DNA of 64,000 nucleotides from Thalassobaculum sp. OXR-137 (GTDB lineage Bacteria; Pseudomonadota; Alphaproteobacteria; Thalassobaculales; Thalassobaculaceae), in contig NZ_CP139715.1 in assembly GCF_034377285.1 (NCBI RefSeq), positions 1,472,001 to 1,536,000 of the forward strand, given 5' to 3'. This document shows positions 56,539 through 64,000 of this stretch, one piece after another. Below the pieces are notes generated by a model. That model did not search any database. It was not told where the DNA came from and saw nothing but the letters and a program-made list of their open reading frames with translations. Within the stretch, counting starts at the first letter, position 1, and every line of letters starts with the position of its first letter. The translations under genes and the position numbers were made by a program.

Positions 56539-57456
56539 TCAAGCCACCCGGATTCTGGGGTTGAGCCAGGCGTTCAGCAGATCCGCCAGGAACGTGAGGA
56601 TGATGTAGAACCACGAGAACAGCAGCAGCACCGCCTGCACCGTGGGGAAATCGGACCGCGAGATCGACTCCCAGGCGAGGAAGCCGGCGCCGTGAAGCGC
56701 GAAGACGGTCTCGATGATGATCGACCCGGTCAGCATGAAGCCGAACTGCACGGCGGCCAGGCTCACCACCGGGATGATGGCGTTGCGCAGGGCGTGCTTG
56801 AACAGCACCTTGGCCGGGCTCAGACCCTTGGCGCGGGCGGTGCGGACATAGTCCGAGGACAGCACGTCCAGCAGGCCGGTGCGGGTCAGGCGCATGAAGG
56901 CCGGGGTCGCGTAATACCCCAGGACGATCGTCGGCAGGATGAAATGCTGCCAGGACTCCGAGCCGCTGGCCGGCAGAATGGGAAACCAGTAGGCGAACAG
57001 GACGATCAGCATCAGGGCGAACCAGAAGCTCGGCATCGCCTGTCCGACGACCGCCAGCAGCAGCGCGCTCCGGTCGATCAGGCTGTTCTGATACATCGCC
57101 GCCAGCACGCCCAGCGGGATCGACAGGACCAGCGCGAAGATCATGGCGCAGACGCCCAGCGTCATGGTGACCGGCAGGCGTTCCAGGATCAGGTCGATCA
57201 CCGGCAGGCGGAAATAGACCGAGTTCCCGAACTCGCCCTGGACGGCGCCAGCAAGCCATTTGAAATACTGGATATAGATCGGCTGGTCGAACCCGTAGGC
57301 CGCCTTGATCGCCTGAATATCGGCCTCGTTGGCCCGCTCGCCGGCCAGGGCCGTCGCCGGATCGCCGCTGAGATACAGCAGGCTGAACACGAGGGCCGAG
57401 ACCGTCAGGCTGACCAGGATGGCTAGCAGGATGCGTTTTGCGGTGTAGATGAGCAT
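56539..57456 (-). CDS. Dpp/Opp-type ABC transporter permease (DppB-like), system 2
   Basis: This 305-aa permease begins MLIYTAKRILLAILVSLTVS and LLYLSGDPATALAG. It has six TM segments, an EAA motif near YVRTARAKGLSPAKVLFKHA and the C-terminus SWFYIILTFLADLLNAWLNP. ATG 57456 fits the family start, and a TTG seven codons upstream is an alternative. There is no strong Shine-Dalgarno. It follows the binding-protein gene by 98 bp. Confidence 0.9.
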   Translation of the reverse strand: MLIYTAKRILLAILVSLTVSALVFSLLYLSGDPATALAGERANEADIQAIKAAYGFDQPIYIQYFKWLAGAVQGEFGNSVYFRLPVIDLILERLPVTMTLGVCAMIFALVLSIPLGVLAAMYQNSLIDRSALLLAVVGQAMPSFWFALMLIVLFAYWFPILPASGSESWQHFILPTIVLGYYATPAFMRLTRTGLLDVLSSDYVRTARAKGLSPAKVLFKHALRNAIIPVVSLAAVQFGFMLTGSIIIETVFALHGAGFLAWESISRSDFPTVQAVLLLFSWFYIILTFLADLLNAWLNPRIRVA

Positions 57457-57554
57457 CGCGGCGCCATGAATTGTCAAAAGGGAAATGGGGCGGCCGCCCC
57501 CGCCGTGCCGCGGATGTCGGCGACGGGGGCGGGGACGGCCGCTGGATGGTCAGA

Positions 57555-59096
57555 TTACTTCCACTTCGCCAGGAAGAAGCGCGGGATCTCGTCCGCCGTC
57601 GGCGTCCAGTCCACGTCCTGGGTCATCGCGTAGTTGGTGTTGAAGGTCCACAGAGGCAGCCAATAGGCCTCGGCGGCGATCTTCTTCAGCGCCTTGTCGT
57701 AGGCCGCCAGGCGGACTTCTGTGTCGACGGTTCCGCCGCCCTTCTTGAGAGCCTCGTGAACCTCGGGGTCCTGGGCCAGATCGTCCGGGCCGCCGCCGAA
57801 GAACACCGGCGCGATCGCGTCGACATCGGGCACCGAACCGGAGCCCCAGGTCATGAACGCGAACGGCACGTTGCCGGAGCGGATGGCGTCGCGGGTCGCG
57901 GCGTACTTGCCGAACCGCAGGTCCGTCTCGATACCGACCTGCTGCAGGAAGCCCAGCATCGGCTCGAGATAGTCGCGGTTGCGATAGGCGTAGAACTCCG
58001 TGCGGAAGCCATCCGGATAGCCGGCTTCGGCCAGCAGGGCCTTCGCCTTCTCCGGGTCGTACTCATACTGGGTCACGTCCTGGGTGCAGCCGAACTGCTC
58101 CGGGAAGCAGGCCGAGTGAATCACCTCGGAGGCGCCGCGCACGATGTTGTCGACGATCGCCTTACGGTCGATCGCATGGGACACCGCCTTACGGACGCGG
58201 GCGTCCTGGAACGGGTTGTCCCCGGACTTGCCGGTGACGTCGAACGTCAGGTAGCCGACACGCATGGTGCCGGCCGAGACGACGTTCAGGCTCGGCAGGG
58301 TGGCGAGCTTCTCGGCCTGATCCGGCGGAACCTTCCAGATCCAGTCCAGCTTGCCGGAGGTCAGCTCGACGATCTGGGTGTTCACGTCGGGAATGGTGCG
58401 CTGATGGATCGTCCCGATTGCCGGCTGACCCTTCGGGCTCCCCTCGTAGTAGTTCTCATAGGCCTTGAAGACGATCTCCTTGCCGGGGACCAGCTTCTCG
58501 ACCCGATAGGGACCGGTGCCGACCGGCGCCTGACCCATCCCGCTCGGGCCGACCTCGGCGTAGTACTTTTCCGGATAGATCGGAACGTCGCCGGCCAGAT
58601 ACAGCAGCGCGAGCGGGTTCGGTTCGATCGCGTAGATCCGCACCGTGTAGTCGTCGATCTTCTCGGCGCCCTTGATCCAGTCCACACCCTGCTGCGCCAG
58701 CTTGCCGGTGTCCGGCTTGAGCAGGAAGTCGATGGTCGCGACCACGTCGCCGGCATCGAACTCTTCGCCGTTGTGGAAGGTCACGCCCTTGCGCAGCTTG
58801 AACTCGAAGGTCGTGTCGTCGACGATCTCGAAGCTCTCGGCCAGCAGGCCCTTGAACTCGCCGGTATCCGGGTCGCGGTAGACCAGGTTGTCCCAGATCA
58901 TCCGGTTGACGACGATGCCTTCGCGCGAGTTGTTGAAATAGTAGTCGGCGTTCGGGAGCTCGCGGTCCCAGGCGATGTTCATCGTGTCGTTCGCCTTGCC
59001 GGCCAGGGCCGGGGTCGGCAGCCACGCGGCCGAGCCGAGCGCTGCCAGAACAGCCAGCCCCTTCAAGCCGACGCGTCGCGACGTCCTCTTTGTCAT
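57555..59096 (-). CDS. ABC peptide-type substrate-binding protein (SBP_bac_5), system 2
   Basis: This 513-aa family 5 receptor has a Sec- or Tat-like signal with paired Arg (SRRVGLKGLAVLAAL, cleavage near TPALAG). Family blocks include FDAGDVVATIDFLLKPDTG, GTGPYRVEKL, QIVELTSGKLDWIW, ARVRKAVSHAIDRKAIVDNI and EYDPEKAKALLAEAGYPDGF. GGAGG lies 9 nt before ATG 59096. It heads the second transporter operon. Its sequence differs clearly from the system 1 receptor, so the two importers likely have different ligands. Confidence 0.9.
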   Translation of the reverse strand: MTKRTSRRVGLKGLAVLAALGSAAWLPTPALAGKANDTMNIAWDRELPNADYYFNNSREGIVVNRMIWDNLVYRDPDTGEFKGLLAESFEIVDDTTFEFKLRKGVTFHNGEEFDAGDVVATIDFLLKPDTGKLAQQGVDWIKGAEKIDDYTVRIYAIEPNPLALLYLAGDVPIYPEKYYAEVGPSGMGQAPVGTGPYRVEKLVPGKEIVFKAYENYYEGSPKGQPAIGTIHQRTIPDVNTQIVELTSGKLDWIWKVPPDQAEKLATLPSLNVVSAGTMRVGYLTFDVTGKSGDNPFQDARVRKAVSHAIDRKAIVDNIVRGASEVIHSACFPEQFGCTQDVTQYEYDPEKAKALLAEAGYPDGFRTEFYAYRNRDYLEPMLGFLQQVGIETDLRFGKYAATRDAIRSGNVPFAFMTWGSGSVPDVDAIAPVFFGGGPDDLAQDPEVHEALKKGGGTVDTEVRLAAYDKALKKIAAEAYWLPLWTFNTNYAMTQDVDWTPTADEIPRFFLAKWK

Positions 59097-59353
59097 ATCG
59101 GTCTACCTCCGTGTTTGCTCATTGCCCGCCATTGGTTCCGGCGGGTGCTCTTCGATGCCCGCTGCGGCGGTCATGCCCTGCAGGTATCGCCCCCGATTGA
59201 GAGAAGCGGTAATTCTCCACCCGCGAAAACGGTAATGTCGACCCGGCTCTTGAGACCGGTTAAGCGCGGCATGGATGTGACCGTATTTCTCCCCTCAGGT
59301 GAAACGCTAACAGCCGTCCATGACCGCAACAAATTACATTTCGCGCATGCAAT

Positions 59354-59369
59354 ATAACAATTCAGTTAT
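59354..59369. promoter_or_regulatory. Possible LysR operator upstream of transporter operon 2
   Basis: ATAAC-N6-GTTAT (59354-59369) is an inverted repeat near the 3' end of the LysR gene, in the 282-bp gap before the system 2 binding-protein gene. It is far (~260 bp) from the start codon, so support is modest. Confidence 0.35.
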
Positions 59370-59378
59370 GGTTATTGG

Positions 59379-60347
59379 TCAATCCTGAAACAGATCCCGG
59401 GCCGCCTGAACCAGGCATTCGCGCAGCAGGGTGACCGTCTCGTCGGTCTGGCTCGACAGCCAGAAACAGTTGGATTCAGACAGATAGCCGCCGGTACTGA
59501 TCGGCAGGATCGACAGCTCCCCGCGGGCCGAGTGGTAGCGCGCGAGCCGCTCGGGGAACAGGGCGAGGCACGGCATCAGCCGCATCATGCTGAGGCTGAG
59601 GACGATGGAGGCGGCCTCGATCTGACCGCCCATCGGCGGCAGTCCCTTCTCCGCCAGGAACTCCTTCATGCCGTCCGATGCCAGCGATCCGGAGGCTGCC
59701 TTGAGCCAGGGCCATTCCAGGGCCTCTTCCCAGCCGATGTCCTTCTTGCGGGCGAGCGGGTGGTCGGCGCCGGCGACCACGACCAGGGGCTCGTGGCCCA
59801 GGGAGAGCTGGTCCACCCCTTCCACCGTGAAGGGCTTCCAGATCCGCATGACCAGCAGGTCCAGATCGCCGGCATAGAGCTGGGGCAGCATCTGGCCGAA
59901 ATGCCCTTCGGAGACGGTGACCACGCAGGACGGGGCGGCCTGGATCATCAGACGGATCGCCTCGGGCACGACGGTCGGCATCAGGCTGGACGCGACGCCG
60001 ATCCGCACGTTGCCGCCCAGCCCTTTGCGCAGCGCCTCGATGTCGAATTCGGTGCGCTGGATGCGGGTCAGCATGTCCTTGGCGTGCCGCACCAGCACCG
60101 TCCCGGCGGGGGTGAAGGCGACCGAATTGCCCTGGCGCACGATGATCGGCGTGCCCAGTTCGCGCTCCAGCTCCGCGATCTGCTTGGAGATGGCCGGCTG
60201 GGTGACGTTGAACGCACGGGCCACCTTGGTGATCTGCCGCATCTGGTCGAGGGCCGCCAGGATCCGCAGGTGACGGATCTTCAGCACGTCCCGGAACAGA
60301 CGGCTGGCGATGCCGTCGCGATAGACCGAGGGTATGTCGCTGGTCAT
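59379..60347 (-). CDS. LysR-family transcriptional regulator
   Basis: The product is 322 aa. The wHTH is in LKIRHLRILAALDQM, ITKVARAFNVTQPAISKQIA and ELERELGTPIIVRQGNS, preceded by a ~20-residue N-terminal extension. The substrate-binding domain of the LysR type 2 fold follows (VRIGVASSLMPTVVPEAIRL, GDLDLLVMRI, PLVVVAGADHPLARKKD). ATG 60347 follows GGGAGG. It lies on the same strand as, and upstream of, transporter operon 2 and 41 bp after another LysR gene. It is the best candidate regulator for the importer and amidase. Confidence 0.88.
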   Translation of the reverse strand: MTSDIPSVYRDGIASRLFRDVLKIRHLRILAALDQMRQITKVARAFNVTQPAISKQIAELERELGTPIIVRQGNSVAFTPAGTVLVRHAKDMLTRIQRTEFDIEALRKGLGGNVRIGVASSLMPTVVPEAIRLMIQAAPSCVVTVSEGHFGQMLPQLYAGDLDLLVMRIWKPFTVEGVDQLSLGHEPLVVVAGADHPLARKKDIGWEEALEWPWLKAASGSLASDGMKEFLAEKGLPPMGGQIEAASIVLSLSMMRLMPCLALFPERLARYHSARGELSILPISTGGYLSESNCFWLSSQTDETVTLLRECLVQAARDLFQD

Positions 60348-60388
60348 GGCCGGTTCCTCCCGGTGTGCCTGCCCGGTGTGCCTGCGCC

Positions 60389-61354
60389 TCATCGCTGCCC
60401 GGATTGCTCGGGGCGGACGAGCAGCAGCTCGCCCTGCCAGACGCCGTCGCGCACCATATCCGCGGTTTCCGCCCGCAGGGTATCGGCAAAGACCCGGACG
60501 GCGCGGGACGCCGGCCGCACGATGGAGCGGGCGAGGACCAGTTTGCGGTTCAGAGCCGGGTTGACGATCGGCGCGGCGCGCAGGGCGCCGGCGCGCAGCT
60601 CCGGATGGATCGCCGGCAGCGGCAGCACCGTATGCGCCAGGCCGCGGGCGGCGAGGTCCTTCAGGGTCTGCAGCGCGTCGGCCTCCACGGTGACCCGCAG
60701 GGCGATCCCCGCCTGTCGGGCGGCGTTCTCCAGCAGGATGCGCAGGCCGTGGCGCGGTCCCGGCAGGACCATCGGCAACGCGGCGAGGGAGGCGAAGTCG
60801 TGCGGGGTTTCCAGGTCCAGGCCGGAACCGGCCGCGCCGACGAGAAACAGCGTCTCCTGGATCAGCGGCTCGGCCGGAATGTGGCGGACCGCCGAGGTCT
60901 CGTACATCACGGCCAGGTCGATCTCGCCCCGCTGCAGCATTTCCGACAGGTAGCCGCTGAAGGTCGGCACGATGCGCAGCGCGACCTGGGGGTAGTCGCG
61001 CAGGAACCGCTCCGCCAGCCGGCCCGAAATCACCTCCCCCGCGGTCGGCGAGACGCCCAGGCTGACCGCGCCGCTGACCGTCCCGCCATTGGCGCCGAGC
61101 GAGGCCGTCAGTTCGTCGCGCGTATCCTCCACCATGCGCAGGATGGTGGTCGCCCGCGCCACCAGCAGCGAGCCGGTCTCCGTCAGCACCATGCCGCGGC
61201 CGTGGCGCGAGAACAGGGGACCACCCAGTTCCTCCTCCAGCATCCGGATCTGGCGGCCCAGCGCCGGCTGGGCGACGTGGAGGCGGTCCGCGGCGCGGCT
61301 CAGGCTGCCCAGATCGGCCACCTCGAGGAAGGTCTTAAGCTGCTTCAGATCCAT
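60389..61354 (-). CDS. LysR-family transcriptional regulator, divergent from ThDP decarboxylase genes
   Basis: The product is 321 aa. It begins MDLKQLKTFLEVADLGSLSR, the usual LysR start, with HTH AADRLHVAQPALGRQIRMLE. The sensor domain includes VSLGVSPTAGEVISGRLAER and GEIDLAVMYE. The pattern 'H-V-A-Q-P-A-L-G-R-Q-I' is typical of CbbR/NocR-like members. ATG 61369 is an alternative start five codons earlier. It is divergent from the ThDP alpha gene across a region with a CATAT-N11-ATATG site, as for a regulator of its neighbour. Confidence 0.88.
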   Translation of the reverse strand: MDLKQLKTFLEVADLGSLSRAADRLHVAQPALGRQIRMLEEELGGPLFSRHGRGMVLTETGSLLVARATTILRMVEDTRDELTASLGANGGTVSGAVSLGVSPTAGEVISGRLAERFLRDYPQVALRIVPTFSGYLSEMLQRGEIDLAVMYETSAVRHIPAEPLIQETLFLVGAAGSGLDLETPHDFASLAALPMVLPGPRHGLRILLENAARQAGIALRVTVEADALQTLKDLAARGLAHTVLPLPAIHPELRAGALRAAPIVNPALNRKLVLARSIVRPASRAVRVFADTLRAETADMVRDGVWQGELLLVRPEQSGQR

Positions 61355-61371
61355 GAGGTATCTAATCATGG

Positions 61372-61392
61372 CATATCTGTTTAAGAAATATG
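61372..61392. promoter_or_regulatory. LysR-type T-N11-A box between divergent genes
   Basis: CATAT-N11-ATATG (61372-61376 with 61388-61392) is a perfect 5-bp inverted repeat with the canonical T-N11-A spacing, 70 bp before the ThDP alpha gene and just upstream of the LysR start. Confidence 0.65.
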
Positions 61393-61461
61393 CTTCTCGT
61401 ATTCCGCTGTGCCGCCCGGTACCCCGTTATGCGCCGCTGATACGCGCATTCTGGAGGCGAG

Positions 61462-62013
61462 ATGACCGCAATGACGGCCGTGAAAGGCCAACCCCGACAG
61501 GGCGAGACCTGGCAGGATCAGGTTCTGCCGATCCTGCGCAACTTCGACGTCCGCCACATCGTCTACGTACCCGATGCCGGCCATGCCGCCGCCATCCGCG
61601 GGGCGGAGGCCGATAACGAGATCACGTCCCTGGCCCTGACCACCGAGGAGGAGGGGATCGGCTATCTCGCCGGTGCCTGGCTCGGCGGCGAGCGCGGTGC
61701 GCTGCTCATGCAGTCCAGCGGTGTGGGCAACTGCCTGAACACCCTGGCCCTGCAGGCGATGACCAAGTTTCCGCTGCTGATGCTGGTGACCATGCGCGGC
61801 GACTGGGCGGAGTTCAATCCGTGGCAGAACCCGATGGGCCAGGCCACCGAAGCCTCGCTCAATCTGATGGGCGTGCGCACCTGGCGGGCCGATACGCCCG
61901 ATCAGGTCGCCCCGCTGATCCAGGGGGCGGCTAGCATGGCGTTCAACGGCAACGAGGCCTGCGCGGTGCTGCTCGGCCAGCGGCTGATCGGCGCAAAGAA
62001 GTGGGTGAAGTGA
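61462..62013 (+). CDS. ThDP decarboxylase alpha (PYR) subunit, sulfopyruvate/phosphonopyruvate decarboxylase-like
   Basis: This 183-aa protein corresponds to the PYR domain of ThDP enzymes as a free subunit, as in ComD. The conserved Glu lies in LALTTEEEGIGYLAGAWLGG and the core strand in RGALLMQSSGVGNCLNTLAL. HIVYVPDAGHAAAIRG replaces the usual G-x-P motif. GGAGG lies 4 nt before ATG 61462. The beta subunit follows by 1 bp. Such split enzymes decarboxylate sulfopyruvate, phosphonopyruvate or other 2-oxo acids. Neighbouring acyl-CoA genes make a CoA-linked 2-oxo acid pathway more likely than coenzyme M synthesis. Confidence 0.8.
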   Translation: MTAMTAVKGQPRQGETWQDQVLPILRNFDVRHIVYVPDAGHAAAIRGAEADNEITSLALTTEEEGIGYLAGAWLGGERGALLMQSSGVGNCLNTLALQAMTKFPLLMLVTMRGDWAEFNPWQNPMGQATEASLNLMGVRTWRADTPDQVAPLIQGAASMAFNGNEACAVLLGQRLIGAKKWVK

Positions 62014-62014
62014 G

Positions 62015-62596
62015 ATGACCGGATTGCTCGACCGCCGCGCCGTGACCGCGGAGCTTCTGAAGGACCGCGGCGACCTGCTGGTCGTCACCGGCCTGGGCTC
62101 GCCCAGCTATGACGCCATGGCCGCCGGCGACCACGACCAGAACTTCTACCTCTGGGCCGCCATGGGCAGCGCCGCCACCGTCGGCTTCGGCCTGGCGATG
62201 AGCCAGCGGACCCGTCCGGTGCTGGTGCTGACCGGCGACGGCGAGATGCTGATGGGGCTTGGCGCGCTGGCCACCATCGGCCAGGTGCTGCCGCCGAACC
62301 TCACTTTCGCCGTTCTCGACAACGGTCATTACGGCGAGACCGGGATGCAGCAGAGCCATGCCGGCCGGGGCATCGAGCTGTCGCGCATGGCGGCGGCGGC
62401 GAACTTTCCCTGGACCAAGGTGGTCGACGACATGGCCGGCGTCGCCGAGCTGCGCGACCGCATCCATGCCCGGGCCGGAACCAGCTTCGCCACGGTGAAG
62501 ATCGATGTCGGCGAGGTCGATCGCGTCTTGCCTCCGCGCGACGGGGTCTATGTAAAGAACCGCTTCCGTAACGCGCTCGGTCATCCGACACTCTGA
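62015..62596 (+). CDS. ThDP decarboxylase beta (PP) subunit, sulfopyruvate decarboxylase-like
   Basis: This 193-aa PP domain subunit carries the ThDP-binding motif GDGEMLMGLGALATIGQVLP followed by TFAVLDNGHYGETG (GDG-N28-N type). The approach helix is FYLWAAMGSAATVGFGLAM. It resembles ComE and the C-terminal part of phosphonopyruvate decarboxylase. It is translationally linked to the alpha subunit (1-bp gap), and the acyl-CoA dehydrogenase begins 39 bp later. The two subunits must assemble for activity. Confidence 0.83.
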   Translation: MTGLLDRRAVTAELLKDRGDLLVVTGLGSPSYDAMAAGDHDQNFYLWAAMGSAATVGFGLAMSQRTRPVLVLTGDGEMLMGLGALATIGQVLPPNLTFAVLDNGHYGETGMQQSHAGRGIELSRMAAAANFPWTKVVDDMAGVAELRDRIHARAGTSFATVKIDVGEVDRVLPPRDGVYVKNRFRNALGHPTL

Positions 62597-62635
62597 CCGC
62601 AGCCGTAAAAGAACAGACAGCTTCGGAGGAATCAG

Positions 62636-63793
62636 GTGACGCCTGCTGACGACTACACCGACATTCGCGACGCCGTGCGCGCACTCTGCGCCGAGTTCCC
62701 GCCGGAATATCACCGCGGCGTGGACGAGAAGCGCGGCTATCCGGCGGAGTTCGTCGACGCGCTCACCAAGGCCGGGTGGCTGGCCGCCCTGATCCCTGAG
62801 GAATACGGCGGGTCCGGCCTCGGCCTCACCGAAGCCTCCGTGATCATGGAGGAGATCAACCGCTCGGGCGGCAACTCCGGCGCCTGTCACGGCCAGATGT
62901 ACAACATGGGCACGCTGCTGCGGCACGGCTCCGACGAACAGAAGAAGCACTATCTGCCGAAGATCGCGTCCGGCGAGCTGCGGCTGCAGTCCATGGGCGT
63001 CACCGAGCCGACCACCGGCACCGACACCACCAAGATCAAGACCAAGGCCGAGCGCAAGGGCGACCGCTACGTCATCAACGGTCAAAAGGTCTGGATCTCG
63101 CGCATCCAGCATTCCGACCTGATGATCCTGCTGGCCCGCACCACCCCGCTGGAGGAGGTCGAGAAGAAGTCGCGCGGCATGTCGATCTTCATCGTCGACC
63201 TGAAGGACGCGATCGGCAACGGCATGGAGGTCAAGCCGATCCAGAACATGGTCAACCACGAGACCAACGAGCTGTTCTTCGACAATCTGGAGATCCCGGC
63301 CGAGAACCTGATCGGCGAGGAGGGGATGGGCTTCAAGTACATCCTCGACGGCCTGAACGCCGAACGCGCCCTGATCGCCGCCGAGTGCATCGGCGACGGC
63401 CACTGGTTCATCGACAAGGTCACCGCCTATGCCAAGGAGCGGGTCGTGTTCGGCCGGCCGATCGGCCAGAACCAGGGCGTGCAGTTCCCGATCGCCGAGA
63501 GCCATATCGAGATCGAGGCCGCCAGCCTGATGCGGTTCGAGGCCTGCCGGCTGTTCGACGCAAACCAGCCCTGCGGTGCCCAGGCCAACATGGCCAAGTA
63601 CCTGGCGGCCAAGGCGTCCTGGGAGGCGGCGAATGCCTGCATCCAGTTCCATGGCGGCTTCGGCTTCGCCACCGAATACGACGTGGAGCGCAAGTTCCGC
63701 GAGACCCGGCTCTATCAGGTGGCGCCGATCTCCACCAACCTGATCCTCAGCTACGTGGCCGAGCACGTTCTCGGCCTGCCCCGGTCATTCTGA
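62636..63793 (+). CDS. Acyl-CoA dehydrogenase
   Basis: This 385-aa flavoprotein of the acyl-CoA dehydrogenase family introduces a 2,3-double bond into an acyl-CoA and passes electrons to ETF. It has the middle-domain blocks LQSMGVTEPTTGTDTTKIKT and VINGQKVWISR, FDNLEIPAENLIGEEGMGFK, and the C-terminal QFHGGFGFATEYDVERKFRE. The catalytic base position is not certain by eye. The start is GTG 62636 after GGAGGAA. Its stop overlaps the next start by one base (TGATG), so it is coupled to the CoA transferase. Confidence 0.9.
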   Translation: MTPADDYTDIRDAVRALCAEFPPEYHRGVDEKRGYPAEFVDALTKAGWLAALIPEEYGGSGLGLTEASVIMEEINRSGGNSGACHGQMYNMGTLLRHGSDEQKKHYLPKIASGELRLQSMGVTEPTTGTDTTKIKTKAERKGDRYVINGQKVWISRIQHSDLMILLARTTPLEEVEKKSRGMSIFIVDLKDAIGNGMEVKPIQNMVNHETNELFFDNLEIPAENLIGEEGMGFKYILDGLNAERALIAAECIGDGHWFIDKVTAYAKERVVFGRPIGQNQGVQFPIAESHIEIEAASLMRFEACRLFDANQPCGAQANMAKYLAAKASWEAANACIQFHGGFGFATEYDVERKFRETRLYQVAPISTNLILSYVAEHVLGLPRSF

Positions 63794-64000
63794 TGCCGGA
63801 CAAGATGCGTCCCCTGGAGGGACTGACCGTCCTCGCCCTGGAACAGGCGGTGGCGGCCCCGTTCTGCACCTCGCGGCTGGCCGATGCCGGCGCGCGGGTG
63901 ATCAAGATCGAACGGCCGGAGGGCGATTTCGCCCGCGGCTACGACGATGTGGCCCAGGGGCAGAGCAGCTATTTCGTCTGGCTGAACCGGGGCAAGGAAT
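63793..64000 (+). CDS. Class III (CaiB/BaiF) CoA transferase, N-terminal part (cut by window edge)
   Basis: The frame starts at ATG 63793 inside TGATG, with ATG 63805 as an alternative, and runs off the window after 69 codons. RPLEGLTVLALEQAVAAPFC, LADAGARVIKIERPEGDFAR and SSYFVWLNRGKE are the hallmark N-terminal blocks of family III CoA transferases, which move CoA between organic acids. The catalytic Asp lies beyond the window. Its coupling to an acyl-CoA dehydrogenase suggests that it makes the CoA ester the dehydrogenase uses. Confidence 0.88.
   Translation, partial: MPDKMRPLEGLTVLALEQAVAAPFCTSRLADAGARVIKIERPEGDFARGYDDVAQGQSSYFVWLNRGKE

Overview
The window is GC-rich DNA from an alphaproteobacterium, most likely a member of the Rhodospirillales. 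The evidence is the initiator-tRNA 3' end, a CIRCE-controlled groESL operon, many TRAP and Dpp-type ABC transporters, LysR and GntR regulators, CoA-linked catabolic enzymes and Tat or Sec signal peptides. The lineage is an inference. No rRNA, complete tRNA or CRISPR array is present.

Region 1 (1-10.6 kb) is accessory. It begins with the right end of an integrative element: a partial AbiEi-like antitoxin, a tyrosine integrase, three AGGTAACA repeats, and a 45-bp 3' half of initiator tRNA-fMet that marks the attachment site. Next come a relic of a divinyl chlorophyllide 8-vinyl reductase and a protoglobin gene cut by an IS21-family element (2704-5044). A sensory operon follows on the minus strand: response regulator-EAL, stand-alone receiver, and a five-PAS hybrid histidine kinase, with the broken protoglobin just downstream. 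The first ~880 bp of the kinase gene are AT-rich. The region closes with an HTH pseudogene carrying an amber codon.

Region 2 (10.9-25.5 kb) holds an exported MBL-fold hydrolase, an unrecognised 315-aa protein, a large DUF4347/passenger/RTX adhesin and a NOX-like ferric reductase. It continues with a remnant of a class V aminotransferase, a LysR-TauD-GMC oxidoreductase group, a probable 6S RNA, a 47-aa small gene, groES-groEL behind a CIRCE operator, and an OmpA-like protein.

Region 3 (25.6-34 kb) is one catabolic cluster: GntR regulator with a 28-bp palindromic operator over its -10, acyl-CoA ligase, ThDP-dependent lyase or decarboxylase, and a DctPQM TRAP transporter, closed by a terminator. 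rlmJ follows.

Region 4 (34.1-40.9 kb) has two convergent signalling operons of parallel design. One is kinase plus receiver-HDOD. The other is CBS-type kinase, receiver, and receiver with a degenerate HDOD. The two kinases share an unusual H-box.

Region 5 (41-61.4 kb, all minus strand) is a nitrogen and carbon scavenging island. It contains two complete Dpp-type ABC importers, an amidase, a TauD-family dioxygenase, an N,N-dimethylformamidase-like iron hydrolase and a gamma-glutamyltransferase. Two LysR genes lie upstream. Its chemistry suggests import and stepwise cleavage of N-substituted amides or gamma-glutamyl/peptidic compounds.

Region 6 (61.4-64 kb) runs on the plus strand from a LysR box: split alpha/beta ThDP decarboxylase, acyl-CoA dehydrogenase, and the start of a class III CoA transferase cut by the window end.
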